This document shows, piece after piece, positions 34,373-44,032 of a stretch of 64,000 nucleotides of DNA. Origin of the DNA: Gammaproteobacteria bacterium (GTDB lineage: Bacteria > Pseudomonadota > Gammaproteobacteria > Pseudomonadales > Azotimanducaceae_A). Made by a program: the position numbers and the translations under genes. The stretch lies in the NCBI GenBank assembly GCA_012960755.1, contig DUAT01000072.1:244448-308447 (forward strand), given 5' to 3'. Position 1 is the first letter of the stretch. Every line of letters begins with the position of its first letter. Below the pieces are notes generated by a model. The model was not told the DNA's origin and did no database searches. It was given only the letters and a program-made list of their open reading frames with translations.

Positions 34373-34409
34373 TTTTACATAATGTAAAATATGTTTTACA
34401 TGTAGTCAA
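34373..34409 (-). promoter_or_regulatory. Promoter and operator of the Xre/membrane-protein cassette
   Basis: On the minus strand, TTGACT (complement of 34404-34409) and TACATT (complement of 34381-34386) are separated by 17 bases. The spacer and -10 are covered by alternating half-sites. TTTTACAT (34373-34380) and ATGTAAAA (34382-34389) form one palindrome. The latter with TTTTACAT (34394-34401) forms a perfect 8-4-8 inverted repeat. This is the pattern expected of an autoregulated Xre operator. Confidence 0.75.
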
Positions 34410-34423
34410 GGGGTATTTAGACT

Positions 34424-36067
34424 TTATTCCCACTCAATGGTAGCAGGCGGTTTGCTTGAAATATCATAGGTAACTCGCGAGATACCTGCAATTTCGTTAA
34501 TGATGCGACCGGATACCTTTTCGAGGAATTCATAGGGCAGGTGCGCCCAGCGGGCCGTCATGAAATCTATAGTTTCAACCGCACGCAGGGCAATCACGTA
34601 CTCATAGCGCCGTGCATCGCCCACGACACCCACCGATTTCACCGGCAGAAAAACTGCAAAGGCCTGGCTGACCTTGTCGTAAAGCCCCGCGTTTCGCAGT
34701 TCCTGGATGAAGATGTCATCGGCCTGGCGTAACAGGTCTGCATACTCTTTCGATACCGGTCCAAGAATGCGAACCCCAAGCCCGGGTCCGGGGAAAGGGT
34801 GCCTGAATACAATTTCGTCCGTTAAACCGAGTTCGATACCGATCTTCCTGACCTCGTCCTTGAATAGTTCCCGTAGTGGCTCTACCAGTTCCAGTTTCAT
34901 CGTCTCTGGCAAGCCACCAACGTTGTGATGGGACTTGATGACATGTGCCTTACCATCCTTGTGACCGGCAGACTCAATTACATCGGGATAAATCGTACCC
35001 TGGGCGAGGAACTGCACGTCCTGAATCTTGTGGGACTCTTCCTCGAAGACTTCAATGAACGTGTTACCAATTATTTTCCGTTTCGCTTCCGGATCACTCA
35101 CGCCACTGAGCTTTTTCAGGAACAGATCTTCTGCATCGACCGCGATAATATTCAGGTCAAATACATTGTCAGACCCCTTACCGAGCATATCGATCACCTG
35201 CTGACCTTCATTCAAACGTAGCAGGCCATTGTCGACGAACACACAAGTCAGCTGATCGCCTATGGCCCGTGACAGGAGAGCCGCAACCACGGATGAATCT
35301 ACCCCGCCGGAAAGTCCAAGCAGCACATGCCTGTCGCCAACCTGCTGGCGAATATCGGCGACCAGATCCTCGACAATATTCGCCGGTGTCCAAAGACATT
35401 CACACTGGCAGATAACTTTGATAAATCGATCCAGGATCGCCATTCCCTGGATTGTGTTGTTAACCTCCGGATGAAACTGCACACCATAATAACCGCGAGA
35501 TTCATCACACATGGCTGCGTACTCAGTGGTATCTGTACTCGCCAGTTGTTTGAAGCCCGGCGGCAGTTCAACCACCTTGTCACCGTGGCTCATCCACACA
35601 TCAAGAAAGCTGCTGTCGCCTTCTTTGCCGTCCTCAATATTGCGAAACAGCTCACCGGGTTGCCGGACGCAGACCCGCGCATAACCGAATTCCTGTTCCG
35701 CGGACCCCTCAACCTTGCCGCCCAGTTGCAATGCCATGGTCTGCATGCCGTAGCAGATCCCGAGCACGGGCACCGCCAGGTCGAAGATATGTTGCGGCAC
35801 GCGGTGGGTATCATCTTTGGTGACCGACTCAGGCCCCCCGGAGAGGATCACTGCACTGGGATTGAAATCATCCGTTGCGGCCTGGTCGATATCAAAAACA
35901 CGAATCTCACAGTAGACGCCAATTTCGCGAACCCGACGGGCAATCAATTGCGTATATTGGGAACCAAAATCAAGGATTAGAATTTTTTCAGCGTGAATAT
36001 TGTGGTCAGATTGGCTGGGACTGTTTGAAGTAGATCGCGAAGTAGAATGCGATTCAGAATGGGTCAT
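34424..36067 (-). CDS. guaA: GMP synthase (glutamine-hydrolysing)
   Basis: Converts XMP to GMP. The 547-residue protein has an N-terminal class I glutaminase domain ([11 protein letters not shown] nucleophile, FHPEV His/Glu). An ATP-pyrophosphatase domain with PP-loop [10 protein letters not shown] and a C-terminal dimerisation domain ending PPATIEWE follow. The first 25 residues are a Ser-rich extension ([18 protein letters not shown]) not present in E. coli GuaA, and look like repeat expansion. guaB, usually adjacent, is not in the window. Confidence 0.97.
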   Translation of the reverse strand: MTHSESHSTSRSTSNSPSQSDHNIHAEKILILDFGSQYTQLIARRVREIGVYCEIRVFDIDQAATDDFNPSAVILSGGPESVTKDDTHRVPQHIFDLAVPVLGICYGMQTMALQLGGKVEGSAEQEFGYARVCVRQPGELFRNIEDGKEGDSSFLDVWMSHGDKVVELPPGFKQLASTDTTEYAAMCDESRGYYGVQFHPEVNNTIQGMAILDRFIKVICQCECLWTPANIVEDLVADIRQQVGDRHVLLGLSGGVDSSVVAALLSRAIGDQLTCVFVDNGLLRLNEGQQVIDMLGKGSDNVFDLNIIAVDAEDLFLKKLSGVSDPEAKRKIIGNTFIEVFEEESHKIQDVQFLAQGTIYPDVIESAGHKDGKAHVIKSHHNVGGLPETMKLELVEPLRELFKDEVRKIGIELGLTDEIVFRHPFPGPGLGVRILGPVSKEYADLLRQADDIFIQELRNAGLYDKVSQAFAVFLPVKSVGVVGDARRYEYVIALRAVETIDFMTARWAHLPYEFLEKVSGRIINEIAGISRVTYDISSKPPATIEWE

Positions 36068-36181
36068 GGATTTCAGCAGGCCACAAAGGAACGCATTATA
36101 CCTATCCGATTTTTTTATGCGACTGCCTTTTTGGGTTATCCTGATGCTCTCAAATCAACGACCGCGGTAAGCAGATAATTT

Positions 36182-37639
36182 ATGAAACGTATCCTTGGCA
36201 TGATTGGACTGGCACTGGCCATCCTGGCGCTAGTCGTACTGATTAACACACTCAACCTTGGCACGACCACCCAGGCCTTAGTTGACGACGTCACCGTTGA
36301 TCTCTCACGGGATGACATCCCGGAACGCTTAGCTGCAGCGCTGCGCATTAAGACAATCTCGCATCAGGACACGGCTGACAATGACTATGCTGCTCTGCTG
36401 GCTCTGCATGACTACATGGATGAAGAATTCCCCCTGGTACGCCAGCAGCTCAATAAACAAGTCGTCAACGAATACAGCCTGCTGTATCGATGGCAAGGCA
36501 GCGACCCTGAGTTAAAACCCGTGATACTGATGTCCCATATGGATGTTGTGCCTGTCATCGAAGGTACACAGGACCAATGGGAACACCCCCCATTTGCAGG
36601 AACGATCGATGCCGGTTTTATCTGGGGTCGAGGCTCAATGGACGACAAGTTCAGCGTTTTCTGCATCCTGGAGGCCATTGAGCACCTGTTGATGACAGGT
36701 TTCCAACCAGAACGCACCTACTATCTGGCATTCGGCCACGATGAGGAAACCGGTGGCGCAGAGGGTGCTAACAAAATTGCCGAACTGTTAAAACAGCAAA
36801 ACGTGACGGCCCTGTATGCCATTGACGAGGGTGGTTTCATTCTTGATGGTATGTTCAGCAAACCCATTGCCATGATCAACATTTCCGAAAAAGGTTTCCT
36901 CTCACTCCAGTTATCCGTCAAGGGGTCAGGCGGACATTCATCCGCCCCCGCTGCGGAAACAGCGGTGGGAATATTGAGCCACGCCGTCGCGAACGTGTCC
37001 GATAATAAATTCCCAATCGACACCAGCACTTTGAGCAATATGGGTTCTGCCCTCGCAGGTGAACTACCCTTCTATCAGAAAGCCATCGCCGCCAACCTGT
37101 GGCTGTTAAAACCATTGCTTACGGCGTTTGCAGAATTAGAACCTGGATTGAATGCAATGATCCGTACCACGACAGCGCCCACCATGTTGTCCGGCAGCCC
37201 CAAGGACAATGTACTGCCCATACTGGCGACCGCCGTGGTCAATCACAGGATCATGCCTGGAGAGACCATTGAAACCACCATCGCTTTTGTGACCGACGTG
37301 ATTGATGATGACCGGGTCAGTATCGAGATTCTTGGTACATCCAGTAACCCGTCAGATATTTCCTCCTCAACCGGGCCTGCGTTCAAAACCATCTCGAAGA
37401 GCATTTACCAGATCGCAAGAAACGACCCAGTTATCATGCCGGGCATGTTACCTGCCGGTACCGACACCAAACATTACAGGCACGTGGCGGATGATACCTA
37501 TCGATTCGTTTACTCGACAAGTCAATTAGGGGATACGAGCAGAATCCATGGCACCAATGAGCGTGTCAGCATTGATTCGTACCTGGATTCCATTCGGTTT
37601 TTTATACAATTGATCAGGAATTCTGATGAGATCAGGTGA
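36182..37639 (+). CDS. Membrane-anchored M20-family metallopeptidase
   Basis: The 485-residue protein has one N-terminal membrane anchor (about residues 5-24) and a periplasmic M20 catalytic domain. Motifs are SHMDVVP with H119, GRGSMDDK with D154, and GHDEETGG with the catalytic and metal glutamates E188/E189. A late metal histidine lies in IHGTNERV. It most resembles the carboxypeptidase S/PM20D1 group. The substrate is unknown. It is divergent from guaA. Confidence 0.88.
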   Translation: MKRILGMIGLALAILALVVLINTLNLGTTTQALVDDVTVDLSRDDIPERLAAALRIKTISHQDTADNDYAALLALHDYMDEEFPLVRQQLNKQVVNEYSLLYRWQGSDPELKPVILMSHMDVVPVIEGTQDQWEHPPFAGTIDAGFIWGRGSMDDKFSVFCILEAIEHLLMTGFQPERTYYLAFGHDEETGGAEGANKIAELLKQQNVTALYAIDEGGFILDGMFSKPIAMINISEKGFLSLQLSVKGSGGHSSAPAAETAVGILSHAVANVSDNKFPIDTSTLSNMGSALAGELPFYQKAIAANLWLLKPLLTAFAELEPGLNAMIRTTTAPTMLSGSPKDNVLPILATAVVNHRIMPGETIETTIAFVTDVIDDDRVSIEILGTSSNPSDISSSTGPAFKTISKSIYQIARNDPVIMPGMLPAGTDTKHYRHVADDTYRFVYSTSQLGDTSRIHGTNERVSIDSYLDSIRFFIQLIRNSDEIR

Positions 37640-37692
37640 ATCCGCTTCTTTTTACAGGCGACACCTGAATTTGCGGACAGGGAAGCAAAAGA

Positions 37693-39132
37693 ATGATACC
37701 CACCCCGTCAAATAGAGAAATTCTGTCGGTCTCCGGACTGACCAAATCTGCCAGGCGACTGCTGGAAGGCGAGTTTCCCAGTGTTTTTGTTGAAGGGGAA
37801 ATTTCCAACTTCTCGACTCCGGCTTCAGGCCACTGGTACTTCACCTTAAAAGACGACAAGGCACAATTGCGTTGCGCGATGTTCAAGAATCGTAATCGAC
37901 TGATTCGATTTGTACCACGCAATGGTTTACAGATTATCGTCAGGGGGAGAATCAGTCTTTATGAAGGTCGTGGCGAGTTCCAGATGATCGCCGAGTTTAT
38001 GGAAGAAGCGGGTGATGGCGAGCTTCGTCGTTCTTTCGAAAAATTAAAGACTGAACTGCAAATGGAAGGCTTATTCGATAACGAACATAAACAACCTCTG
38101 CCTGCCATACCAAAACACCTGGCGATTATTACGTCACCGACCGGGGCCGCAGTGCGCGATGTAATCCATGTACTGCAACGGCGATTCCCTGCCATTGCTG
38201 TCTCTATTCTGCCCGTGCAGGTTCAGGGAGAAGAATCAGTCAACCAGATTGTTGCCGCCATTAAATTCGCCAACGAATATGAACAAGACCCGTTCGATGC
38301 CATATTGCTCACCCGGGGGGGTGGATCACTGGAAGATCTCTGGTCTTTTAACACAGGCCCTGTTGCCTATGCGATTCATCATAGCGAACTACCCCTTGTT
38401 TCCGCAGTTGGGCATGAAACAGACGTAACCATCGCGGATTTCGTTGCTGACCTTCGTGCGCCCACGCCATCAGCCGCCGCAGAACTGCTCAGCCCGGATC
38501 GACAAACCTGGATCGACAATATCAACCAGATCGAACGAACGCTTACCCGTCTGGGCCGCCAGGCCTATCAGCAGATAGCCGACAAACTACATTATTTGAG
38601 CCGCAGGCTGAGGCATCCCGGTCAGCGGGTTCAGGATCTCCATCAGCGTTTGGATGACCTGGAGGCCAGACTCACTATCGGGCTGAAGCACCATCTCGGG
38701 GGCCTCGACTTCGGCAATATGCAATTACGTTTACAGGTCGCAATGAATCAAAAACTGGAGGCGCAACGCGCAAGACTTGAACTGGCGAGCAGCCAGCTTA
38801 TGAGCCCGCAATTGAAAATTCGCCAGCACAGTATGGCGCTGGAACAGCTCAGGCAGCGACTGGAACATCAATCGCAACTATTTACGGTTAACGCATCCCA
38901 CAAGGTATCTCATATTGCCGCGAGACTGGATGGGGTCAGCCCCCTTCGCACGCTTGAGCGGGGCTATGCAATCATTACCCAGGGTGATTCCCACACCACA
39001 GTCGTTAAAAATGCCGCAACACTAAAAGTCGGCGGCAAGATAAACGTCCGTTTAATGCAGGGGAGTTTTTTGGCTGAGATTCTTGAAACAAGAGCTGCAA
39101 CCGGCGCTGCAGACCAGGAGAAGGAAGAATGA
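37693..39132 (+). CDS. xseA: Exodeoxyribonuclease VII large subunit
   Basis: Single-strand exonuclease subunit that acts with XseB. The 479-residue protein starts with an OB-fold domain (about 10-110, FVEGEISNFSTPASGHWYF). It continues with the catalytic Exonuc_VII_L domain (ITSPTGAAVRDVIHVL, LLTRGGGSLEDLWSFN, AVGHETDVTIADFVAD) and a long helical C-terminal region. Its stop overlaps the next gene (ATGA). Confidence 0.97.
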   Translation: MIPTPSNREILSVSGLTKSARRLLEGEFPSVFVEGEISNFSTPASGHWYFTLKDDKAQLRCAMFKNRNRLIRFVPRNGLQIIVRGRISLYEGRGEFQMIAEFMEEAGDGELRRSFEKLKTELQMEGLFDNEHKQPLPAIPKHLAIITSPTGAAVRDVIHVLQRRFPAIAVSILPVQVQGEESVNQIVAAIKFANEYEQDPFDAILLTRGGGSLEDLWSFNTGPVAYAIHHSELPLVSAVGHETDVTIADFVADLRAPTPSAAAELLSPDRQTWIDNINQIERTLTRLGRQAYQQIADKLHYLSRRLRHPGQRVQDLHQRLDDLEARLTIGLKHHLGGLDFGNMQLRLQVAMNQKLEAQRARLELASSQLMSPQLKIRQHSMALEQLRQRLEHQSQLFTVNASHKVSHIAARLDGVSPLRTLERGYAIITQGDSHTTVVKNAATLKVGGKINVRLMQGSFLAEILETRAATGAADQEKEE

Positions 39133-39947
39133 TGACCAGGACCATGTTGCTACTGGCTGGCTGCCTGACAACATCCAGCGCTTTCAGTTTACCGCAACAC
39201 TCACCTGTTCCCGGTGGCATCGCCGTGATAGAAATTCCACCGAAGGTAACCAGCGCGACCTACAGGAATCGCCCCGTCATGATTCAAAAAATCGCTGACC
39301 AGCAATATGCAATTGTTGGAATTCCGTTATCGGCGAAGACGGGATCCCACATACTGGCAATGGGAGACCAGCAGCAACATTTTAACGTCGAGTCAAAAGC
39401 CTACGCAGAGCAGCGTCTCACCATAAAGAACGATCGCAAAGTGAACCCATATGCTGAAGATATGGAGCGAATCACGCGGGAACGCAATGAGATGAACCGG
39501 GTATTTGCTCATTTTGATAGCAGGGATTCAGATACGGATTTTACCCTGCCGGTCGATGGCATAATTTCCAGCCCTTTCGGGTTAAAACGCTTCCTGAACG
39601 AACAACCACGCAACCCCCATAGCGGGCTCGACATTGCAGCAAACGAGGGCGTGCCGATTATGGCAACCGCCCCGGGCAAGGTGGCCGCAGTCGGTGACTA
39701 TTTCTTCAACGGCAATACAGTCCTGATAGATCACGGCCAGGGACTTATCACCATGTACTGCCATATGAGTCGAACCGATGTAGAAGTCGGCGACTCATTA
39801 AACGCAGGGGATGTACTTGGAGCCGTAGGGCAAACAGGCCGGGTGACAGGTGCGCACCTGCACTGGAGTGTCAGTCTGAATAACGCCAGGGTTGACCCGA
39901 ACCTGTTTCTGCAGAACAATCTCCAGATGCCAGCCGATACACCGTGA
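39129..39947 (+). CDS. M23-family (LytM-type) peptidase, exported
   Basis: The 272-residue protein has a signal peptide (residues 1-19). A beta-rich N-terminal domain and a peptidase_M23 domain follow, with zinc and catalytic residues in HSGLD (H164, D168), CHMS (H212) and HLHW (H243, H245). All ligands needed for activity are present, so it is probably an active peptidoglycan endopeptidase. The start may be either ATG of ATGATG at 39129; it overlaps the xseA stop and is co-transcribed. Confidence 0.9.
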   Translation: MMTRTMLLLAGCLTTSSAFSLPQHSPVPGGIAVIEIPPKVTSATYRNRPVMIQKIADQQYAIVGIPLSAKTGSHILAMGDQQQHFNVESKAYAEQRLTIKNDRKVNPYAEDMERITRERNEMNRVFAHFDSRDSDTDFTLPVDGIISSPFGLKRFLNEQPRNPHSGLDIAANEGVPIMATAPGKVAAVGDYFFNGNTVLIDHGQGLITMYCHMSRTDVEVGDSLNAGDVLGAVGQTGRVTGAHLHWSVSLNNARVDPNLFLQNNLQMPADTP

Positions 39948-39984
39948 TGCTCAAACCCCGCAGAATCAGGACTTACCAGCCCGG

Positions 39985-40581
39985 CTAATTCAGGTCTTTA
40001 TCTTTGGAATACTTGGTACCCTGCAGGGTCGCCTGTAGTACCAAACCTGCTTCGGTAAACTGGTAGATAGATACACCACCGATAACCGTCGCCGCAGCTT
40101 CTTCAGATACACCCTTCTCATCGGATTTTGCCGCTGCATCTGCCTGGCCGGAAAAATCCCAGCCGCTGTTCAGGAAGTCGTCATACGCAGATTGTGTGTG
40201 GAAAACAAAGACGACACGAAAATCCTTAATCCCGAGGCCAAACCCTCCGCCGAGGGAAAACATCCGCATGAATGTTTCTCTGCCGGATTTGGTTTCCCTG
40301 ATGATTCCGCCGCCCCTGGCTGTGGAGAGTAAAAACAAATTGATACCCAGTGACGAAAACGCAGCAACCGCAACAGACTCCTGTACCTCTTTTTTTGCCC
40401 CGGGTTTTTCCTTGTACAGGTCCTGGAGTACTTCGCTGCGCATCTCGCGGATGCCTTCCTGCTCCTTGGCGATTTTCTTCAGTTCGCGGTCACTTTTTTC
40501 CTCGGCATAAACCGGGGTCGAAGGCAACGCCAGTAGCATGAGCATTGCTGTTGTAACAGTTATTGTTAGAATTCTTGTCAT
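39985..40581 (-). CDS. Ysc84/SYLF-domain protein, exported
   Basis: The 198-residue protein has a cleavable signal peptide (about residues 1-26, ending VYA). A lipid-binding SYLF (Ysc84) domain follows, with FSLGGGFGLGIKDFRVVFVF and Gly-rich SLGINLFLLSTARGGG. The bacterial role is unknown. It is transcribed toward the M23 gene and lies beside der. Confidence 0.85.
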   Translation of the reverse strand: MTRILTITVTTAMLMLLALPSTPVYAEEKSDRELKKIAKEQEGIREMRSEVLQDLYKEKPGAKKEVQESVAVAAFSSLGINLFLLSTARGGGIIRETKSGRETFMRMFSLGGGFGLGIKDFRVVFVFHTQSAYDDFLNSGWDFSGQADAAAKSDEKGVSEEAAATVIGGVSIYQFTEAGLVLQATLQGTKYSKDKDLN

Positions 40582-40653
40582 CCCTGGCTCCCATAAGTTG
40601 GGTCAAATTGGCTTAAAAAGGCAATTCGGATTATAAGCTATTTACAACTAAAT

Positions 40654-42090
40654 CTAACGTAAGCGTTTACGCTGCTTGCTTTTTTTGGCTTTTTTAACAT
40701 GACTTATCAGACGGCGCTTTCGATTGATCTGCCGGTCCGTCAGTTTGTTTTTTCGCCCCTTGAAAGGGTTATCACTGGTCTTGAACTCCAACCGAACCGG
40801 CGTACCTTGAAGCTTGAGTGCATCAATAAACTTGTGTTCAAGAAACCGCCGGTACGAGTCCGGCACATTGTCAGTCTGATTGCCATGGATCACGATAACC
40901 GGTGGATTGTTACCCCCAATATGGGCATATCGAAGTTTAACCCTTCGACCATGCACCATGGGCGGCTGATGTTCCCGAATGGCAGATTCCAAAATTGTGT
41001 TCAACAGGCGAGTTTGAATTTTTCGGGTCGCAGATTCATAAGACTTGTGAATCGACTTATACAGGTTACCCACCCCCGAACCATGCAGCGCAGAAATAAA
41101 ATGTGTGGTGGCAAAATCTATAAACGTGAGCCGACGTTCCAGTTCACGCCTGACATGATTCTTCTGATCCAGTTCGGTGCCATCCCATTTATTGACCGCA
41201 AACACCAGGGCACGGCCAGCATCCAGGATGTGGCTCAACAGATGTAAATCCTGGTCGACAATGCCCTCTCTGGCATCAATCATCAGGATCACAACATTGG
41301 CATTCCGAATTGCATCGAGGGTTTTAATGATAGAGAACTTTTCTACCTTCTCCTTAATCTTACCCCGGCGACGAACACCTGCCGTATCAATAATTGTGTA
41401 GGGTTTGCCTTCTCGCTCAAAGGGAATGTAGATACTATCCCGGGTGGTCCCGGCCTCATCAAACACGACCACCCGCTCTTCACCCAGGAGACAATTCACA
41501 AGGGTCGATTTGCCAACATTTGGCCGCCCGACCACCGCGATCTTGATTCCGGCGTTCTCGGGTTCCTGCTCCTCGCTAGCGACCAGGCTCGCCTTGATTA
41601 CGGCGTGCTCGGCAATGACATCGTTGACAAGCGAACTGACACCGTTACCATTGGTTGCCGAGATAAACAGGGACTCACCAAAACCCAGTGAAGAGAACTC
41701 TCCCATGACGTAATCAGGGTTCTGACCGTCTATTTTGTTGCCGATGAGCAGGATCTCTTTGTTCTGGCTGCGAAGCATCTCTGCTATGGCATCATCACCA
41801 GCGGTACGACCGTCCTTGGCATCAACCATAAACAGCACCAGGTCCGCTTCGTCGATAGCCAACAGTGCCTGTGCGGCCATCGGTCCATCAATACCGTTTT
41901 CGTCTCCGCTTATACCACCGGTATCAACCACCAGGTACTCGAAATCTCCCAGAGCACCCTTGCCGTATTGTCGGTCTCGAGTCAGCCCGGAAAATTCCGC
42001 GACAATAGCATCCCGGGTCCGGGTCAGACGATTAAATAACGTGGACTTCCCCACATTGGGTCGTCCCACCAGAGCGATAACAGGAATCAT
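40654..42090 (-). CDS. der: Ribosome-associated GTPase Der (EngA)
   Basis: Essential 50S assembly GTPase. The 478-residue protein has two tandem GTPase domains, each with GRPNVGKST (8-16 and about 188-196), DTGG/DTAG and NKID/NKWD motifs. A C-terminal KH-like domain and a basic tail (KKAKKSKQRKRLR) follow. It is at the head of the genes leading back through bamB, yfgM and hisS, the conserved order. Confidence 0.98.
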   Translation of the reverse strand: MIPVIALVGRPNVGKSTLFNRLTRTRDAIVAEFSGLTRDRQYGKGALGDFEYLVVDTGGISGDENGIDGPMAAQALLAIDEADLVLFMVDAKDGRTAGDDAIAEMLRSQNKEILLIGNKIDGQNPDYVMGEFSSLGFGESLFISATNGNGVSSLVNDVIAEHAVIKASLVASEEQEPENAGIKIAVVGRPNVGKSTLVNCLLGEERVVVFDEAGTTRDSIYIPFEREGKPYTIIDTAGVRRRGKIKEKVEKFSIIKTLDAIRNANVVILMIDAREGIVDQDLHLLSHILDAGRALVFAVNKWDGTELDQKNHVRRELERRLTFIDFATTHFISALHGSGVGNLYKSIHKSYESATRKIQTRLLNTILESAIREHQPPMVHGRRVKLRYAHIGGNNPPVIVIHGNQTDNVPDSYRRFLEHKFIDALKLQGTPVRLEFKTSDNPFKGRKNKLTDRQINRKRRLISHVKKAKKSKQRKRLR

Positions 42091-42116
42091 AAGTTTGTGT
42101 TAGCAGCCCTTCAACT

Positions 42117-43319
42117 TCAGTTGATTTCTAATGCGTACAGACGACCACTGTTACCCATCGCGTAGATTCGTCGGCCATCGACAATGACCTGGCTACCCAG
42201 GCCTTTCTTGTCAATGCTTCTCCTTCCTACAAATCGTCCATCGGATTGTGCCAGCAAATGCAATTGGCCTTCGAAATCTCCCACAGCGATATAACTGCCC
42301 GTTGCGATGGGTGTAGTGATATCACGATACAGCAATGAGTCGTTCATCCAGATTTCGCTGCCATTATCACCGTCGATAGCTTTGATTACGCTGTCCTCTT
42401 GTGCCAGGTAAACATTGCCGAACCCAAATCCCAGACCCACGGCACTTGAAGCCGGTTGAGCCCATTTGGCTCTTCCGCTGGCAGCCATATCGATTGCAAT
42501 GAGATTACCCTGGTAAGTCACAACATAAAGCGTTGAGCCATCGAAAACCATCGAGCCATCAATATCAACCAGACGTTCGAGGTCAGACTTGCCCTGGGCG
42601 GCTGCCACACGCTGATCTAACACGGGCAAACCCCGTACCGTATCCAGTACAGCAATTCGACCATTGGCAAAGCCAACCATCACATACTCATTCAAAATGG
42701 GGGTGCTGGTTCCCCTTAGAGTTAAACTCGGCACACTGGTCGAATACAGCCATTTTCGCTCGCCATCGAGTGCATCAAAACCTGCCACCTTACCGTCAAT
42801 AGTCTGGGCGACAACCAGTTGATCAAGTGCCTGTGGAGGTGAGAGCACTTCACTGGTGGTTAATGTGCGCCATGCAAGTGTGCCATCACTTTGATTGATA
42901 GCAACCACTTCACCAGCTGCGGAGCCGACTAAAACAAGATCTTCACCAACGCCTACTCCACCAGTAATCGTATCGCTGGATTTAGAGAAAGCTATTTTAC
43001 GCTCGGCATTGGTGTAAAAATCCTTGATATTGACTTTCCAGATCTCCCGGCCGGAAGATGAGCTCAGTGCCTTTACATTACCGTCAGCAGAGGCAGCAAA
43101 GACCCTGCTGCCTGAAAACGCAGGGATCAGTTTGATCGCCTTGTCTTCAGCTCCGCGGCCAATGTCAACATTCCACAGACGCTGGATTTGAACCTCTTCT
43201 TCAAACTTTTCCAGTTCAACCGGGACTCGGGTTTCTTCCTCGCCACCGCCGAACCAGCTGCAACCTGGCAGGACAAGCGTGAACAATAGAAGAGTTAAAA
43301 CACTTCTGCAGTACTGCAT
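42117..43319 (-). CDS. bamB: Outer membrane protein assembly factor BamB
   Basis: Lipoprotein subunit of the BAM complex. The 400-residue protein has a lipoprotein signal peptide with lipobox LVLPGC (Cys20) and an eight-bladed PQQ-like beta-propeller (GREIWKVN, GTLAWRTLT, GERKWLYST and similar blade motifs). It abuts yfgM without a gap. Confidence 0.95.
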   Translation of the reverse strand: MQYCRSVLTLLLFTLVLPGCSWFGGGEEETRVPVELEKFEEEVQIQRLWNVDIGRGAEDKAIKLIPAFSGSRVFAASADGNVKALSSSSGREIWKVNIKDFYTNAERKIAFSKSSDTITGGVGVGEDLVLVGSAAGEVVAINQSDGTLAWRTLTTSEVLSPPQALDQLVVAQTIDGKVAGFDALDGERKWLYSTSVPSLTLRGTSTPILNEYVMVGFANGRIAVLDTVRGLPVLDQRVAAAQGKSDLERLVDIDGSMVFDGSTLYVVTYQGNLIAIDMAASGRAKWAQPASSAVGLGFGFGNVYLAQEDSVIKAIDGDNGSEIWMNDSLLYRDITTPIATGSYIAVGDFEGQLHLLAQSDGRFVGRRSIDKKGLGSQVIVDGRRIYAMGNSGRLYALEIN

Positions 43320-44021
43320 TTAACCTTCCTCGTCCCCGTTGGCAGGTGCCTCATCGATGGCAAGTTCAGCAGCGGGTGCCACGAGGTCATCAAGTTTCAT
43401 TTGCGTCATCGGTTTTTTGTTTCCTGTCTGCAAGTTCACCGCGCGCTGATAAGCTTCACGGGATTCGTCGATTGAACCCAGGGCATAATAAACATCCCCA
43501 CGAAGTTCCTCGTAGGAACTTTTATGTGAGCCTGGTTCGATGGTGTCGAGTTGTGCGATTGCACTGTCATATTCCTTCAGGCCAAACTTAACCTTGGCCA
43601 GGCGTAGATTTGCAATGATTGCTATCTTGCGGCTGCTTCCGTTGTCCAACACCCACTGTAGTTCAGTCGCCGCTGTTTCGAGGTCATCTGCTTCAACCGC
43701 CAGCTTTGCCAAATGCATCGCTGCAAATTGGGCATAGGTACTGTTGCCATACTCAGACTTAAGCTGGTTAGCCAGGAATTTACTGGTTGACAGGTTTTCA
43801 GCACTGATTGTCTGGGAGGGATTGACGGTCACTGCTTCCACCAGCTCTTCGTAAATAACAGAAGCGGCTTCAGCTGTTTCACGAGTTTGGGTTTCCCAGG
43901 TTCGATAACCAAGTACGATAGCCAGTACGACGACAATACTGACGATTATCGACGTACCATTTTCGCTCAGCCATTTTTTCAGGAGTTCAATTTGCTCATC
44001 TTCAGTTTTGTCGCCTGCCAC
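43320..44021 (-). CDS. yfgM: YfgM-like inner-membrane TPR protein
   Basis: The 233-residue protein has a short cytoplasmic N-terminus, one membrane helix (about residues 24-41, SIIVSIVVVLAIVLGY) and a periplasmic TPR region. In E. coli YfgM works with PpiD at the Sec translocon as an ancillary chaperone. The start is GTG at 44021. It lies between hisS and bamB, the standard context. Confidence 0.9.
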   Translation of the reverse strand: MAGDKTEDEQIELLKKWLSENGTSIIVSIVVVLAIVLGYRTWETQTRETAEAASVIYEELVEAVTVNPSQTISAENLSTSKFLANQLKSEYGNSTYAQFAAMHLAKLAVEADDLETAATELQWVLDNGSSRKIAIIANLRLAKVKFGLKEYDSAIAQLDTIEPGSHKSSYEELRGDVYYALGSIDESREAYQRAVNLQTGNKKPMTQMKLDDLVAPAAELAIDEAPANGDEEG

Positions 44022-44032
44022 CTGTTAACTCC

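Noticed and set aside
35327..35980. 217-codon plus-strand frame opposite guaA
   Set aside because: Antisense of guaA with no family signature.
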